A stretch of 64,000 nt of DNA from Chungangia koreensis. GTDB taxonomy: Bacteria; Bacillota; Bacilli; Bacillales_A; Planococcaceae. Every line of letters begins with the position of its first letter. Position 1 is the first letter of the stretch. Below, piece after piece: positions 18,018 through 26,371 of the stretch. A program made the translations under genes and the position numbers. The stretch is taken from assembly GCF_042651785.1 (NCBI RefSeq), contig NZ_JBHSEC010000022.1:1-64000 (forward strand), given 5' to 3'. A model generated the notes under the pieces. It did no database searches and was not told the origin of the DNA. It worked only from the letters and a program-made list of their open reading frames with translations.

Positions 18018-18077
18018 GATAAAAACGAATTTTATAATTTTATCATTAATCAGTTTTTCTTCACTTTCCATCAAAAC

Positions 18078-18117
18078 GGGAGGTTGTAAAAGCCTCCCAT
18101 TATTACATAAGGAGGGG
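18078..18117 (+). promoter_or_regulatory. possible anti-Shine-Dalgarno switch before rsmG
   Basis: GGGAGG (18078-18083) can pair with CCTCCC (18093-18098), and the same CCTCCC can instead pair with the rsmG Shine-Dalgarno GGAGGGG (18111-18117). The two pairings are mutually exclusive. There is no U-tract, so the first hairpin is not a terminator. Confidence 0.4.
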
Positions 18118-18124
18118 AATATGC

Positions 18125-18844
18125 TTGAACGAAGAAACATTTCTCCAAATGCTGAAGGAAAAAGGGATTATTCTGAATGATACTCAGATTCAGCAATTCC
18201 GTGATTACTATTCTCTCTTAGTTGAGTGGAATGAAAAAATGAATCTTACAGCTATTACAGATCAGCCTTCTGTCTATTTAAAACATTTCTATGATTCCAT
18301 TTCCCTATCATTTTTCGTTGATCTCTCTAAACCTTTAAGCATATGTGATGTCGGAGCGGGAGCAGGTTTTCCAAGTATACCTTTAAAGATCTGCTATCCA
18401 AATCTGCAAGTTACGATTATTGATTCCTTAAATAAGCGTATTAAATTCCTGAATCATTTGAGTGCTGAGTTGAAACTTGATGGTGTAGCATTCAAACACG
18501 GTCGAGCAGAAGATGTAGGCCAAGACCCAGCATATCGGGAACAATTTGACCTAACTACAGCAAGGGCAGTGGCAAGACTTTCAGTACTTGCTGAACTTTG
18601 CATTCCATTCGTCAAAAAAGGTGGACAATTTGTTTCTATGAAAGCAGCATCTGGACAAGAAGAATGGGATGATGCTCAAAGGGCAATAAAATTATTAGGG
18701 GCTACCCCAAAAGAGGAGCATGCTTTCTTGTTACCGATCGAAGAAAGTGAAAGAACTATTTATGTTTTCGATAAAGTAAAGAACACGCCGAAAAAGTATC
18801 CAAGAAAGCCAGGTATACCAACCAAAACTCCTATTACAGGATAA
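18125..18844 (+). CDS. rsmG: 16S rRNA (guanine-N7) methyltransferase RsmG
   Basis: 239-aa SAM-dependent enzyme that methylates G527 (E. coli numbering) of 16S rRNA. SAM-binding segment ICDVGAGAGFPSIPLKI, then VTIIDSLNKRIKFLNHL, and HGRAEDVG are typical. Start is TTG at 18125 with GGAGGGG 7 nt upstream; the nearby ATG at 18121 is in another frame. It follows mnmG after a terminator and precedes noc, with a parS-like site in between. Confidence 0.95.
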   Translation: MNEETFLQMLKEKGIILNDTQIQQFRDYYSLLVEWNEKMNLTAITDQPSVYLKHFYDSISLSFFVDLSKPLSICDVGAGAGFPSIPLKICYPNLQVTIIDSLNKRIKFLNHLSAELKLDGVAFKHGRAEDVGQDPAYREQFDLTTARAVARLSVLAELCIPFVKKGGQFVSMKAASGQEEWDDAQRAIKLLGATPKEEHAFLLPIEESERTIYVFDKVKNTPKKYPRKPGIPTKTPITG

Positions 18845-18845
18845 A

Positions 18846-18861
18846 TGTTCCACGTGAAACA
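18846..18861. promoter_or_regulatory. parS-like site, one mismatch
   Basis: TGTTCCACGTGAAACA differs from the Bacillus parS consensus TGTTTCACGTGAAACA at one base. It lies between rsmG and noc and is probably a Spo0J/ParB loading site. The Noc consensus (ATTTCCCGGGAAAT) differs at the centre, so ParB is the more likely ligand. Confidence 0.75.
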
Positions 18862-18935
18862 TTCATAAAAAAGGAAATCGGCCTTTCATATCGAATTATA
18901 ATAAAGCAGGAAGCTATTAAAAGGTGGTGCCGAGG

Positions 18936-19808
18936 TTGAAAAGTCCTTTTTCTCGATTTTTCGGAAACGGAGAAAAAATAGAGCCGACCGAACAGAAGGA
19001 TTCAAGTCAACATGAGGAAGTAGTCAAATTACCAATAGAAAATATTTCACCAAATAAATATCAACCACGTACAATCTTCGATGAAGAGAAAATTGAAGAG
19101 CTGGCAAGAACCATAAACACACACGGAATTATACAACCTATTGTGGTAAGACCGACTGAGGAAGCCGGTTTTGAAATCATTGCCGGTGAACGAAGATTCC
19201 GGGCAATGAAAAAGTTAGGATGGGCAGAAGTTCCGGCTATCGTTCGTGAGATGAGCGATAAAGAAACGGCTTCCGTTGCACTAATTGAAAACTTGCAACG
19301 TGAAGAGTTAACAGCAATAGAAGAAGCGATGGCATACGAAAAACTTCTCCAACTTCATTCGTTGACGCAGGAAGCATTAGCTCAGCGATTAGGGAAGGGG
19401 CAGTCAACAATTGCCAATAAACTTAGACTGCTAAAATTGCCTTACCGTATACAGGAATCGATTTTAAAGAGAGAAATCTCTGAAAGACATGCAAGAGCTT
19501 TAATTCCATTAAAAGAAGAAGACCAACAATTAATGGTTTTCGATGAAATGTTGGAAAAGCAATATAATGTAAAACAACTTGAAGAACGGGTAATGGAAGT
19601 ATTGAATCCGGTGGCAGCTACGGTAGAGGAAGTAAAAAAAGATAAACCGAAACGTAAAGCTGTGAGCAAGGATGTCCGGATTGCACTAAATACGATTCGA
19701 CAATCGCTTTCAATGGTAACTAAAAGTGGAATCGATTTAAAAACAGAAGAAGAAGATGGAGAAGATTTCTATCAAATCATCGTAAAGATTCCAAAGAAGA
19801 AAAAATAA
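18936..19808 (+). CDS. noc: nucleoid occlusion protein Noc
   Basis: 290-aa ParB-family CTPase that binds its own sites across the chromosome and blocks Z-ring assembly over the nucleoid. N-terminus MKSPFSRFFGNGEK is the membrane-targeting amphipathic helix typical of Noc. The ParB CTP-binding motif GERRFRAMKKLGW, the helix-turn-helix LTQEALAQRLGKGQSTIAN and a C-terminal dimer domain follow. An upstream GTG at 18924 is in frame, but AAGGTGG (18921-18927) is correctly spaced for TTG at 18936 and gives the family start. It sits before parAB as in Bacillus. Confidence 0.93.
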   Translation: MKSPFSRFFGNGEKIEPTEQKDSSQHEEVVKLPIENISPNKYQPRTIFDEEKIEELARTINTHGIIQPIVVRPTEEAGFEIIAGERRFRAMKKLGWAEVPAIVREMSDKETASVALIENLQREELTAIEEAMAYEKLLQLHSLTQEALAQRLGKGQSTIANKLRLLKLPYRIQESILKREISERHARALIPLKEEDQQLMVFDEMLEKQYNVKQLEERVMEVLNPVAATVEEVKKDKPKRKAVSKDVRIALNTIRQSLSMVTKSGIDLKTEEEDGEDFYQIIVKIPKKKK

Positions 19809-19825
19809 TCTCACTACCATTCATA

Positions 19826-19856
19826 TGACTTCAGCCGAGGGGTTGGGGTCTTTTTT
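19826..19856 (+). terminator. terminator after noc
   Basis: GACTTCAGCC pairs with GGTTGGGGTC including several G-U pairs and is followed by TTTTTT. Confidence 0.75.
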
Positions 19857-20011
19857 AGTTTTGAAAAACTGAAATATTTCAATTCTGTATCAAAACACTA
19901 TATAAGCAGAATACAGTCTCCTATTTTTAAGTATTATTTGATAGAATAGAAGAATGAAGATTTTTCACTTCATATACGGAATGGAAAGTAGTAAGGAAAG
20001 CAGGTGCAAGC

Positions 20012-20773
20012 GTGGGAAGAGTAATTGCGATCGCCAATCAAAAAGGCGGCGTAGGTAAAACAACATCATCAGTAAATTTAAGTGCTTGCCTTGCCTACAT
20101 AGGCAAAAAAGTGCTGCTAATCGATATAGATCCCCAAGGCAACGCGACGAGTGGTGTAGGTATCAATAAAGGAGACGTACAAGATTGTATTTATGATGTA
20201 CTGATTGATGATATTGATATTAACAAAACAATTCTCCAAACAAAAGTGGATAATCTTTTTGTTGTACCAGCTACTATTTCATTGGCAGGGGCGGAACTTG
20301 AATTAGTATCGACTATTTCGCGTGAAGTAAGATTAAAACGTTCAATTGATCTCATTAAACAAAAATTTGATTACATAATCATTGATTGTCCTCCATCCCT
20401 CGGTCTGTTAACAATCAATGCATTAACTGCAGCCGATTCAATCCTTATTCCAGTTCAATGTGAATACTATGCACTTGAAGGATTAAGTCAATTGTTGAGT
20501 ACTATTCGTCTTGTTCAAAAACATTTAAACCATGATTTAATGATTGATGGAGTACTATTAACAATGTTTGACGCACGAACAAATCTTGGTATTCAAGTTA
20601 TAGAAGAAGTAAAAAAATATTTCCAAGACAAAGTATATTCAACTATTATTCCAAGAAATGTACGATTGAGTGAGGCGCCAAGTCATGGTGAGCCGATCAT
20701 TATTTATGATCCGAGATCCAGAGGTGCAGAAGTGTATTTAGATCTTGCGAAGGAAGTGGTCCATAATGGCTAA
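20012..20773 (+). CDS. parA: chromosome partitioning ATPase ParA (Soj)
   Basis: 253-aa deviant Walker A ATPase (KGGVGKTTSSVN at residues 11-22) that moves the ParB-bound origin and, in B. subtilis, controls DnaA activity. The DIDPQGNATSG switch and the DCPPSLG Walker B-type motif are present. Start is GTG with AAGCAGG upstream. The stop overlaps the parB start by 8 bp. Confidence 0.96.
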   Translation: MGRVIAIANQKGGVGKTTSSVNLSACLAYIGKKVLLIDIDPQGNATSGVGINKGDVQDCIYDVLIDDIDINKTILQTKVDNLFVVPATISLAGAELELVSTISREVRLKRSIDLIKQKFDYIIIDCPPSLGLLTINALTAADSILIPVQCEYYALEGLSQLLSTIRLVQKHLNHDLMIDGVLLTMFDARTNLGIQVIEEVKKYFQDKVYSTIIPRNVRLSEAPSHGEPIIIYDPRSRGAEVYLDLAKEVVHNG

Positions 20774-21605
20774 AGGTCTTGGCAAAGGACTGAATGCGTT
20801 ATTCCCAGAGGAATCGTTAACACCGTCTGAGAAAGTTGATATGATTTCCTTAAAAGATATTAAGGCAAATCCATATCAACCGCGTAAAATCTTTGATGAA
20901 GCCGCTATATTAGAATTAAGTGAATCGATCAGAGAACACGGTGTTCTTCAGCCGATCATCTTACGGAAAGTAAAGAAAGGCTTTGAGATTGTTGTAGGAG
21001 AACGAAGATATCGGGCTGCAAAACTGGCAAATCTTCCTGAAATCCCTGCGGTCGTGCGTGAAATGACCGACCAGCAAATGATGGAATTGGCTATCTTGGA
21101 AAACTTGCAGAGGGAAGACTTGACTCCGATTGAAGAAGCGGAAGCTTATCAAAACCTGATGGAACACTTGGATTTAACACAAGAACAGCTGGCATTCCGT
21201 TTAGGAAAGAGTAGACCTCATATTGCAAACCATATAAGATTGCTGTCACTACCGGAAACAGTGAGGAACCTCATTTCTGCTAATAAGATCTCAATGGGGC
21301 ATGGACGTGCCATCTTAGGACTTAAACGGAAAAAGTTAATTCCGCAAGTTACTGAAAAGGTCATGAAAGAAGAAATGAGTGTTCGGCAATTAGAAGCGTT
21401 GATCCAAAAGTTAAATGAAGATGTTTCACGTGAAACACCAAAAGAAACTAAAAAAGATATTTTTATAGTTGATAAAGAAGAGCAACTTAGAGAGTATTTC
21501 GGAACTAACGTCACGATCAAAAAAGGGAAAGATAAAGGGAAAATTGAAATTGAATTCTTTTCCGAGGATGATTTGGAACGTATTTTGGAACTACTTGAAG
21601 ATTGA
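20766..21605 (+). CDS. parB: chromosome partitioning protein ParB (Spo0J)
   Basis: 279-aa CTP-dependent DNA clamp that loads at parS and recruits SMC. The N-terminus MAKGLGKGLNALFPEE (ParA-stimulating peptide), GERRYRAAKLANL (CTP motif) and the helix-turn-helix LTQEQLAFRLGKSRPHIAN are present. An in-frame ATG at 20745 lies inside parA, but the family N-terminus starts at 20766. The coding sequence contains an exact parS site, as does spo0J of B. subtilis. Confidence 0.96.
   Translation: MAKGLGKGLNALFPEESLTPSEKVDMISLKDIKANPYQPRKIFDEAAILELSESIREHGVLQPIILRKVKKGFEIVVGERRYRAAKLANLPEIPAVVREMTDQQMMELAILENLQREDLTPIEEAEAYQNLMEHLDLTQEQLAFRLGKSRPHIANHIRLLSLPETVRNLISANKISMGHGRAILGLKRKKLIPQVTEKVMKEEMSVRQLEALIQKLNEDVSRETPKETKKDIFIVDKEEQLREYFGTNVTIKKGKDKGKIEIEFFSEDDLERILELLED
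21422..21437. promoter_or_regulatory. parS site inside parB
   Basis: TGTTTCACGTGAAACA is an exact match to the B. subtilis parS 16-mer and lies within the parB coding sequence, the conserved position of the main origin-proximal parS. Confidence 0.95.
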
Positions 21606-21611
21606 TAACCT

Positions 21612-21652
21612 AGATGCCTGTTCTCCTATGGGGGAATAGGCATCTCTTTTCA
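21612..21652 (+). terminator. terminator after parB
   Basis: AGATGCCT/AGGCATCT with inner TTC/GAA pairing is followed by CTTTTC. Confidence 0.82.
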
Positions 21653-21695
21653 AATATTAAAAAATGCAAAGAACTTCAAGAGACGAGGAAAAATA

Positions 21696-22424
21696 ATGAT
21701 ATTTTTAGGGACAATTGTGAATGCTTTGCTCATTGTGTTCGGAACGTTGCTGGGGAGATTTTTAAAGAATATACCTGAAAGAATGAAAGAGACGGTCATG
21801 TATGGAATTGGACTTGCCGTAACTGTAATGGGAATCCAAATGAGTTTCCAAAGTGAGCAATTCCTTATTGCAATTATTAGTATCGTAATAGGCGCGATTA
21901 TTGGAGAAATGATTGATTTGGAAGGTATGTTGAATAATTTAGGAATATGGATTGAATCAAAGGTTAAAACAAAAAAGAGCGACGGGGGAATCGCTCAAGG
22001 TTTTGTTACGGCAACACTAATATTTGTTATTGGTTCAATGGCCATTATCGGCGCAATTGATAGTGGAGTTCGTAATGACCATGGAGTGTTAATAACGAAA
22101 GGGATTATTGACGGTTTTACATCAATCATTTTAAGCGCCACACTTGGCATTGGTGTATTACTTTCTGCAATTCCAGTTACAATTTATCAAGGTTTAATCA
22201 CTTTATTTTCCACACAAATCAGTCAGTTCATACCGGAGGCTGCATTGAATTTCTTTATCAAGGAAATGACTGGAACAGGCGGAATGATGATTATAGCAAT
22301 CGGTTTAAATATGATTGGCCTCACGAAGATCCGGGTCGCTAATCTGATCCCTGGTATCGTAGTCGTTGCAGTCATCGTGACGATTCTCTACAATTTTGAT
22401 ATGGTGGCGATGCCAAGCGAGTGA
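21696..22424 (+). CDS. DUF554 family membrane protein (YqgA-like)
   Basis: 242-aa protein with about seven hydrophobic segments; GTIVNALLIVFGTLLGRFLK at the N-terminus and the glycine-rich SIVIGAIIGEMIDLE segment match the DUF554/YqgA family of unknown, possibly transport, function. A central GSMAIIGAIDSGVRNDHGVL motif is characteristic. It is plus-strand and convergent with yyaC, and the two coding regions overlap tail to tail by 120 bp. ATG start with AAGAGACGAGG upstream. It is absent from this position in B. subtilis. Confidence 0.85.
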   Translation: MIFLGTIVNALLIVFGTLLGRFLKNIPERMKETVMYGIGLAVTVMGIQMSFQSEQFLIAIISIVIGAIIGEMIDLEGMLNNLGIWIESKVKTKKSDGGIAQGFVTATLIFVIGSMAIIGAIDSGVRNDHGVLITKGIIDGFTSIILSATLGIGVLLSAIPVTIYQGLITLFSTQISQFIPEAALNFFIKEMTGTGGMMIIAIGLNMIGLTKIRVANLIPGIVVVAVIVTILYNFDMVAMPSE

Positions 22425-22949
22425 GATTGCCCTCACTAAAAGTCTACTCATTTCATAAGTCAAATGCAGTCGAGTATTTTGTAAAACAGAAAACTCCATG
22501 AAACCAGCTACATTGACGACACCTTTAATGGCCAAATCACCGACAGGCGGCAACTCCTTTTTGACCGCTTTACCAGGGAGGAGAGGTCCATCCTGAAGAA
22601 TGATTTTCCCTATATTATCAACATGTCCAAGGCATGCATCAATTGCCACGATGTAAGGTTCCTCGTATCGTCCATATAGGTCATCGAGTCGTTCCCTTAA
22701 ATTTAAAGCGTGAAGAGGCTTATCCAGTGTTCCAATCACTTCATAGGGGAAGGATGGCAAAGCCTCTAATAAGGAGCCTGTTAAAGGCCCTAACGCATCA
22801 CCAGTGGATCGGTCTGTACCGATGCAACAGAATAGTAAAGGTCCTACCCCGAACGGAATTGTTTCCATCAGGACAGTGCTAAGACGCCAAGCTGCTCCTA
22901 AATCGGTATAATGGAATTGTGCGATTGAAACCTTCGGGGCAAGTGACAT
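22305..22949 (-). CDS. yyaC: spore protease YyaC
   Basis: 214-aa DUF1256 protein related to germination protease, found only in spore formers. The core CCIGTDRSTGDALGPLTG, AIDACLG and ELPPVGDLAIKGVVNVAGFM are strongly conserved. The last 40 residues, charged and poorly conserved (ending DPDLREANHI), are encoded antisense to the end of the DUF554 gene, suggesting that the original stop was lost. It lies in the conserved location next to parB but is transcribed against replication. ATG start at 22949 with AAGAGAG upstream. Confidence 0.88.
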   Translation of the reverse strand: MSLAPKVSIAQFHYTDLGAAWRLSTVLMETIPFGVGPLLFCCIGTDRSTGDALGPLTGSLLEALPSFPYEVIGTLDKPLHALNLRERLDDLYGRYEEPYIVAIDACLGHVDNIGKIILQDGPLLPGKAVKKELPPVGDLAIKGVVNVAGFMEFSVLQNTRLHLTYEMSRLLVRAISLAWHRHHIKIVENRHDDCNDYDTRDQISDPDLREANHI

Positions 22950-23019
22950 TGTATGAATCTCTCTTTCTTTTTTAGTAGTATACGCAACAGTGAAAGCGAA
23001 TATACAATGAGGTGAGTTT

Positions 23020-23892
23020 TTGATTGATCCGGCTAATGTAGAACAAAATTATCAAAAAGCCGAAAAGGTTTTTCTGAGTCAAGAGACATGGAGTAAGCTG
23101 CTGGAAACATCGATTAGAATTGCAGTGATTATATTCCTTGCAGTAATTGTTGTGAACATCGGTAAACTTATTATGAAAAAGATCTTTACAGCAAAAAGTA
23201 AAGTACCATTAAGGCACTCGGAAAGAAGAAAGCAAACATTATTAAAATTAATCCAAAATGTAATTTCATACGTTGTGTATTTTTCTGCAATACTAGCTGT
23301 ATTAAGCGAATTTGATATTGATGTTAAAGGAATAATTGCAGGAGCGGGTGTAATAGGTTTGGCAGTCGGTTTTGGTGCACAAAGCTTGGTGAAAGATGTA
23401 ATCACTGGATTCTTTATAATTTTTGAAGATCAATTTTCAGTAGGAGACTACGTGAAAATCGGGACATTTGAAGGGACCGTTGAAGAAATCGGCTTAAAAA
23501 CGACTAAGATTAAAAGTTTCACGGGAGAGGTTTCAATTCTTCCGAACGGAACAATCGCCCAAGTGATCAATTATTCTGTCCGAAACTCGATTGCAATTGT
23601 AGACGTGACAGTCTCAATTGATAAAGATTTAGAGTTAGTGGAAAAGCATATTAAAAGTTATCTTTCTAATCTTCAAAACAAAGATGAAAATATTATGAAA
23701 GAACCGATGCTTTTAGGAGTTCAAAATATGACAGCTACAGATGTGATATTAAGGATTACGGCGGAAACGAAACCGATGAAACATTATGAAGTAGCAAGAA
23801 AAATTAGGGGCGAATTGAAAACGTATTTATTTGGGCAGGGAATAGATATTCCTCAACCGGAGATGATTACAAAATCCCCAGAAGATCTATAA
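23020..23892 (+). CDS. small-conductance mechanosensitive channel (MscS family)
   Basis: 290-aa membrane channel that opens on hypo-osmotic shock. Two or three N-terminal helices are followed by the pore helix AGAGVIGLAVGFGAQSLVKD, matching MscS TM3, then the beta domain (FSVGDYVKIGTFEGTVEEIGLKTTKI) and an alpha/beta cytoplasmic domain. Start is TTG at 23020 with GAGGTGAG upstream. It is plus-strand, 24 bp before the DUF951 gene and probably co-transcribed with it and ychF. Confidence 0.9.
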   Translation: MIDPANVEQNYQKAEKVFLSQETWSKLLETSIRIAVIIFLAVIVVNIGKLIMKKIFTAKSKVPLRHSERRKQTLLKLIQNVISYVVYFSAILAVLSEFDIDVKGIIAGAGVIGLAVGFGAQSLVKDVITGFFIIFEDQFSVGDYVKIGTFEGTVEEIGLKTTKIKSFTGEVSILPNGTIAQVINYSVRNSIAIVDVTVSIDKDLELVEKHIKSYLSNLQNKDENIMKEPMLLGVQNMTATDVILRITAETKPMKHYEVARKIRGELKTYLFGQGIDIPQPEMITKSPEDL

Positions 23893-23915
23893 CATTTGAA
23901 TTGGCGGGATGACAA

Positions 23916-24116
23916 ATGGAAGAGAAAACATTCGGACTAAACGATGTGGTAGAGATGAAAAAACAACATCCATGCGGAACAAATGCATGGAAGATTATTC
24001 GATTGGGTGCCGATATACGTATAAAATGTACAGGATGTCAGCATAGTGTCATGATTCCACGTCGGGAATTTGAGAAGAAGATGAAAAAGGTTCTGGTGAG
24101 GCATGAAGAGGAATAA
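23916..24116 (+). CDS. DUF951 protein (YyzM-like)
   Basis: 66-aa protein of the DUF951 family. Cysteines in KKQHPCGTNAW and IKCTGCQHSVMIPRR form a likely three-Cys metal or RNA-binding site. The function is unknown. It lies between the mscS-type gene and ychF in many Bacillales. ATG start with GGCGGGATG upstream. Confidence 0.85.
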   Translation: MEEKTFGLNDVVEMKKQHPCGTNAWKIIRLGADIRIKCTGCQHSVMIPRREFEKKMKKVLVRHEEE

Positions 24117-24202
24117 CATGGACTTTTGTGAAGAACCTTCTTATAATTGAATAGTTGCAATAGAAGAAGCGAAACTTGAAATAGATGAAAGGTCGTGAAA
24201 AT

Positions 24203-25303
24203 ATGGCATTAACAGCAGGCATCGTTGGTTTACCGAACGTAGGAAAATCGACACTGTTCAATGCGATTACGAAGGCAGGGGCGGAATCAGCCAACTATCC
24301 GTTTTGTACGATAGATCCGAATGTTGGAATTGTTGAAGTTCCAGATGCAAGGCTCCAAAAACTCACTGAACTTGTAGAACCGAAAAAGACAGTGCCGACA
24401 GCATTTGAATTTACGGATATCGCTGGAATCGTAAAAGGCGCAAGTAAAGGGGAAGGTTTAGGAAATAAATTCTTATCCCATATACGTGAAGTAGATGCCA
24501 TCTGCCAAGTTGTCCGTTGTTTTGCAGATGAAAATATTACCCATGTGTCGGGGAAGGTAGATCCGATTTCCGATATTGAGGTCATTAACTTAGAATTGAT
24601 CTTGGCTGACTTGGAAAGTGTAGAGAAACGGTTAGCACGAGTATCCAAGATGGCAAAACAGAAGGATAAAGAGGCGATGGCCGAAGAGCCACTATTGATT
24701 CGTTTGAAAGAAGCCTTTGAAAATGAAGAACCAGGACGCTCTGTTGAGTTTACTGATGATGAGATGAAAATCGTTAAAGGTCTTCATCTGTTGACAGTAA
24801 AGCCGATGCTATACGTAGCTAATGTATCTGAAGAAGAAATTTCAGATCCGGAAGATAATGAGTATGTAAAACTCGTACGTGAATATGCAGAAAAAGATAA
24901 TGCTCAAGTCATTATCGTCTGTGCAAAAGTTGAAGAAGAAATGGCTGAGCTGGACGATGAGGAAAAGAAAATGTTCTTAGAAGAACTTGGCATTAAAGAA
25001 TCCGGATTAGATCAATTGATTCGGGCGGCTTACGACTTGTTGGGGCTTGCTACATACTTCACAGCGGGAGTACAAGAAGTACGTGCTTGGACATTCCGTC
25101 AAGGTATGAAGGCACCACAGTGTGCTGGAGTAATCCACTCCGACTTTGAAAGAGGATTTATCCGTGCGGAGACTGTATCATATAACGATTTAATAGAAAC
25201 GGGCTCGATGACTGCAGCAAAAGAGGCTGGGAAAGTCCGTCTTGAAGGTAAAGAATATATCGTCAAAGACGGAGACGTCATGCATTTCCGATTCAATGTT
25301 TAA
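24203..25303 (+). CDS. ychF: redox-regulated ATPase/GTPase YchF
   Basis: 366-aa Obg-family P-loop protein that prefers ATP and binds ribosomes. G1 GLPNVGKSTLFNAIT, switch region NYPFCTIDPNVG, DIAGIVKGASKGEGLGN and the C-terminal TGS domain (FTAGVQEVRAWTFRQGMKAP) are seen. The frame opens at 24185, but MALTAGIVGLPNVG at 24203 is the family start with AAAGGTCG upstream. Plus-strand, followed by a strong terminator. Confidence 0.95.
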   Translation: MALTAGIVGLPNVGKSTLFNAITKAGAESANYPFCTIDPNVGIVEVPDARLQKLTELVEPKKTVPTAFEFTDIAGIVKGASKGEGLGNKFLSHIREVDAICQVVRCFADENITHVSGKVDPISDIEVINLELILADLESVEKRLARVSKMAKQKDKEAMAEEPLLIRLKEAFENEEPGRSVEFTDDEMKIVKGLHLLTVKPMLYVANVSEEEISDPEDNEYVKLVREYAEKDNAQVIIVCAKVEEEMAELDDEEKKMFLEELGIKESGLDQLIRAAYDLLGLATYFTAGVQEVRAWTFRQGMKAPQCAGVIHSDFERGFIRAETVSYNDLIETGSMTAAKEAGKVRLEGKEYIVKDGDVMHFRFNV

Positions 25304-25331
25304 AAAGGGGCCACAGCCCCTTTTTTTTTGC
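25303..25331. terminator. bidirectional terminator ychF / DUF3267 gene
   Basis: AAAAAGGGGC/GCCCCTTTTT with a CACA loop, followed by a run of T on the plus strand and TTTTTA on the minus strand. Confidence 0.9.
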
Positions 25332-25336
25332 CATTT

Positions 25337-25879
25337 TTACTTGTAGACATAAAGTTTCGGTTTTTGCGGATCGTCTTTGATCCATGCATCATTAGGAACT
25401 TTTCTCAATGCCTTATACATGGCAAAATCACCAGATGCACCGCCAATTAACCAAGCCGACAAAAAAATAAGCCCTGGACTTCCTAAGGTGAAACCTATAA
25501 CTGCTGGAATAACACCAGTAGTCCAGAAAGGAAGAAGAAGAGCCAGTTTCATTCCTTTGTTCCGAATCGGTTTTTTTGTAGTAGCGTAAGCAATCCCCAA
25601 TTTTAAATTCACACCTACATCCATTTCCTTCCATTTAACAGCTCCAAATAGTCTGAAACCTACTAAATGAAAGAGCTCATGAAGAATAATCAGTAGAACA
25701 TAACCGAATATAAAAAGGAAGAAACCCAATAGTGTAAAGGAGACTTCGAAGCCATTATTCAAAAATGCATAAAACCCCAATAGAATAATAGTAGATAAGA
25801 CTGTTATTAACATGCTCATCCAACCGACTTTTGTTAGATTCAATTCAATTACTTCACTTGGAGTACGTTCGTTTTCCAT
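25337..25879 (-). CDS. DUF3267 membrane metalloprotease-like protein
   Basis: 180-aa protein with about four membrane segments and a zincin motif HELFH (in LIILHELFHLVGFRLFG), the HExxH zinc site of the DUF3267 family. Relatives are uncharacterised; site-2-protease-like activity is an inference. The second metal ligand is not obvious. It is transcribed toward oriC and convergent with ychF. ATG at 25879 with AAGGGGG upstream. The 159 bp to rpsF hold its promoter region and the rpsF leader. Confidence 0.82.
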   Translation of the reverse strand: MENERTPSEVIELNLTKVGWMSMLITVLSTIILLGFYAFLNNGFEVSFTLLGFFLFIFGYVLLIILHELFHLVGFRLFGAVKWKEMDVGVNLKLGIAYATTKKPIRNKGMKLALLLPFWTTGVIPAVIGFTLGSPGLIFLSAWLIGGASGDFAMYKALRKVPNDAWIKDDPQKPKLYVYK

Positions 25880-25986
25880 CGTATTCCCCCTTGTAATCAG
25901 TATAATGGAATATGCTGCCTAAATAGAAGTTGATAGTTGAAAGAGTGTATGTTACAATACATTGATGTGAGTAATCAAAACAATTG

Positions 25987-26030
25987 CTCCTTGCCCGCTT
26001 TTAGAGCTGGGCCACAGTCCATGAGGAGGT
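25987..26030 (+). promoter_or_regulatory. rpsF leader, probable S6:S18-binding RNA
   Basis: CTCCT (25987-25991) pairs with AGGAG (26024-26028) of the rpsF ribosome-binding site, and inside it GCCC (25993-25996) pairs with GGGC (26009-26012), leaving an internal loop with CCACAG. This fits a compact hairpin that hides the Shine-Dalgarno. A conserved S6:S18-binding leader is known before rpsF in many bacteria; identity here is inferred from position and structure. Confidence 0.55.
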
Positions 26031-26038
26031 GACATTAG

Positions 26039-26326
26039 ATGAAAAAGTACGAATTAATGTACATTGTTCGCCCGAACATTGAAGAGGATGCGAAAAAAGC
26101 GCTTGTTGAGCGTTTTGACGAAATTCTTACTTCTAACGGTGCTGAAATCATCGAGTCCAAAGAGTGGGGCAAACGACGCCTTGCTTACGAGATCGAAGAC
26201 TTCCGCGAAGGTTATTACCAAATCGTGAAAGTTAATGCCGGTTCTCAAGCGATCGATGAGTACACTCGTCTTGCAAACATCAGCGAAGACATCATCCGCT
26301 ATATTGCAATTCGTGAAGAAGCTTAA
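26039..26326 (+). CDS. rpsF: 30S ribosomal protein S6
   Basis: 95-aa protein of the small-subunit platform that binds with S18. MKKYELMYIVRPNIEEDAKKA, EWGKRRLAYEI and the C-terminal RYIAIREE are typical. GAGGAGGTG precedes the ATG at 26039. First gene of the rpsF-ssb-rpsR operon. Confidence 0.97.
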   Translation: MKKYELMYIVRPNIEEDAKKALVERFDEILTSNGAEIIESKEWGKRRLAYEIEDFREGYYQIVKVNAGSQAIDEYTRLANISEDIIRYIAIREEA

Positions 26327-26371
26327 TCAGATAAATGAACGTAAACGTAAAAAAGGGGAGGCTGTTTTCTG

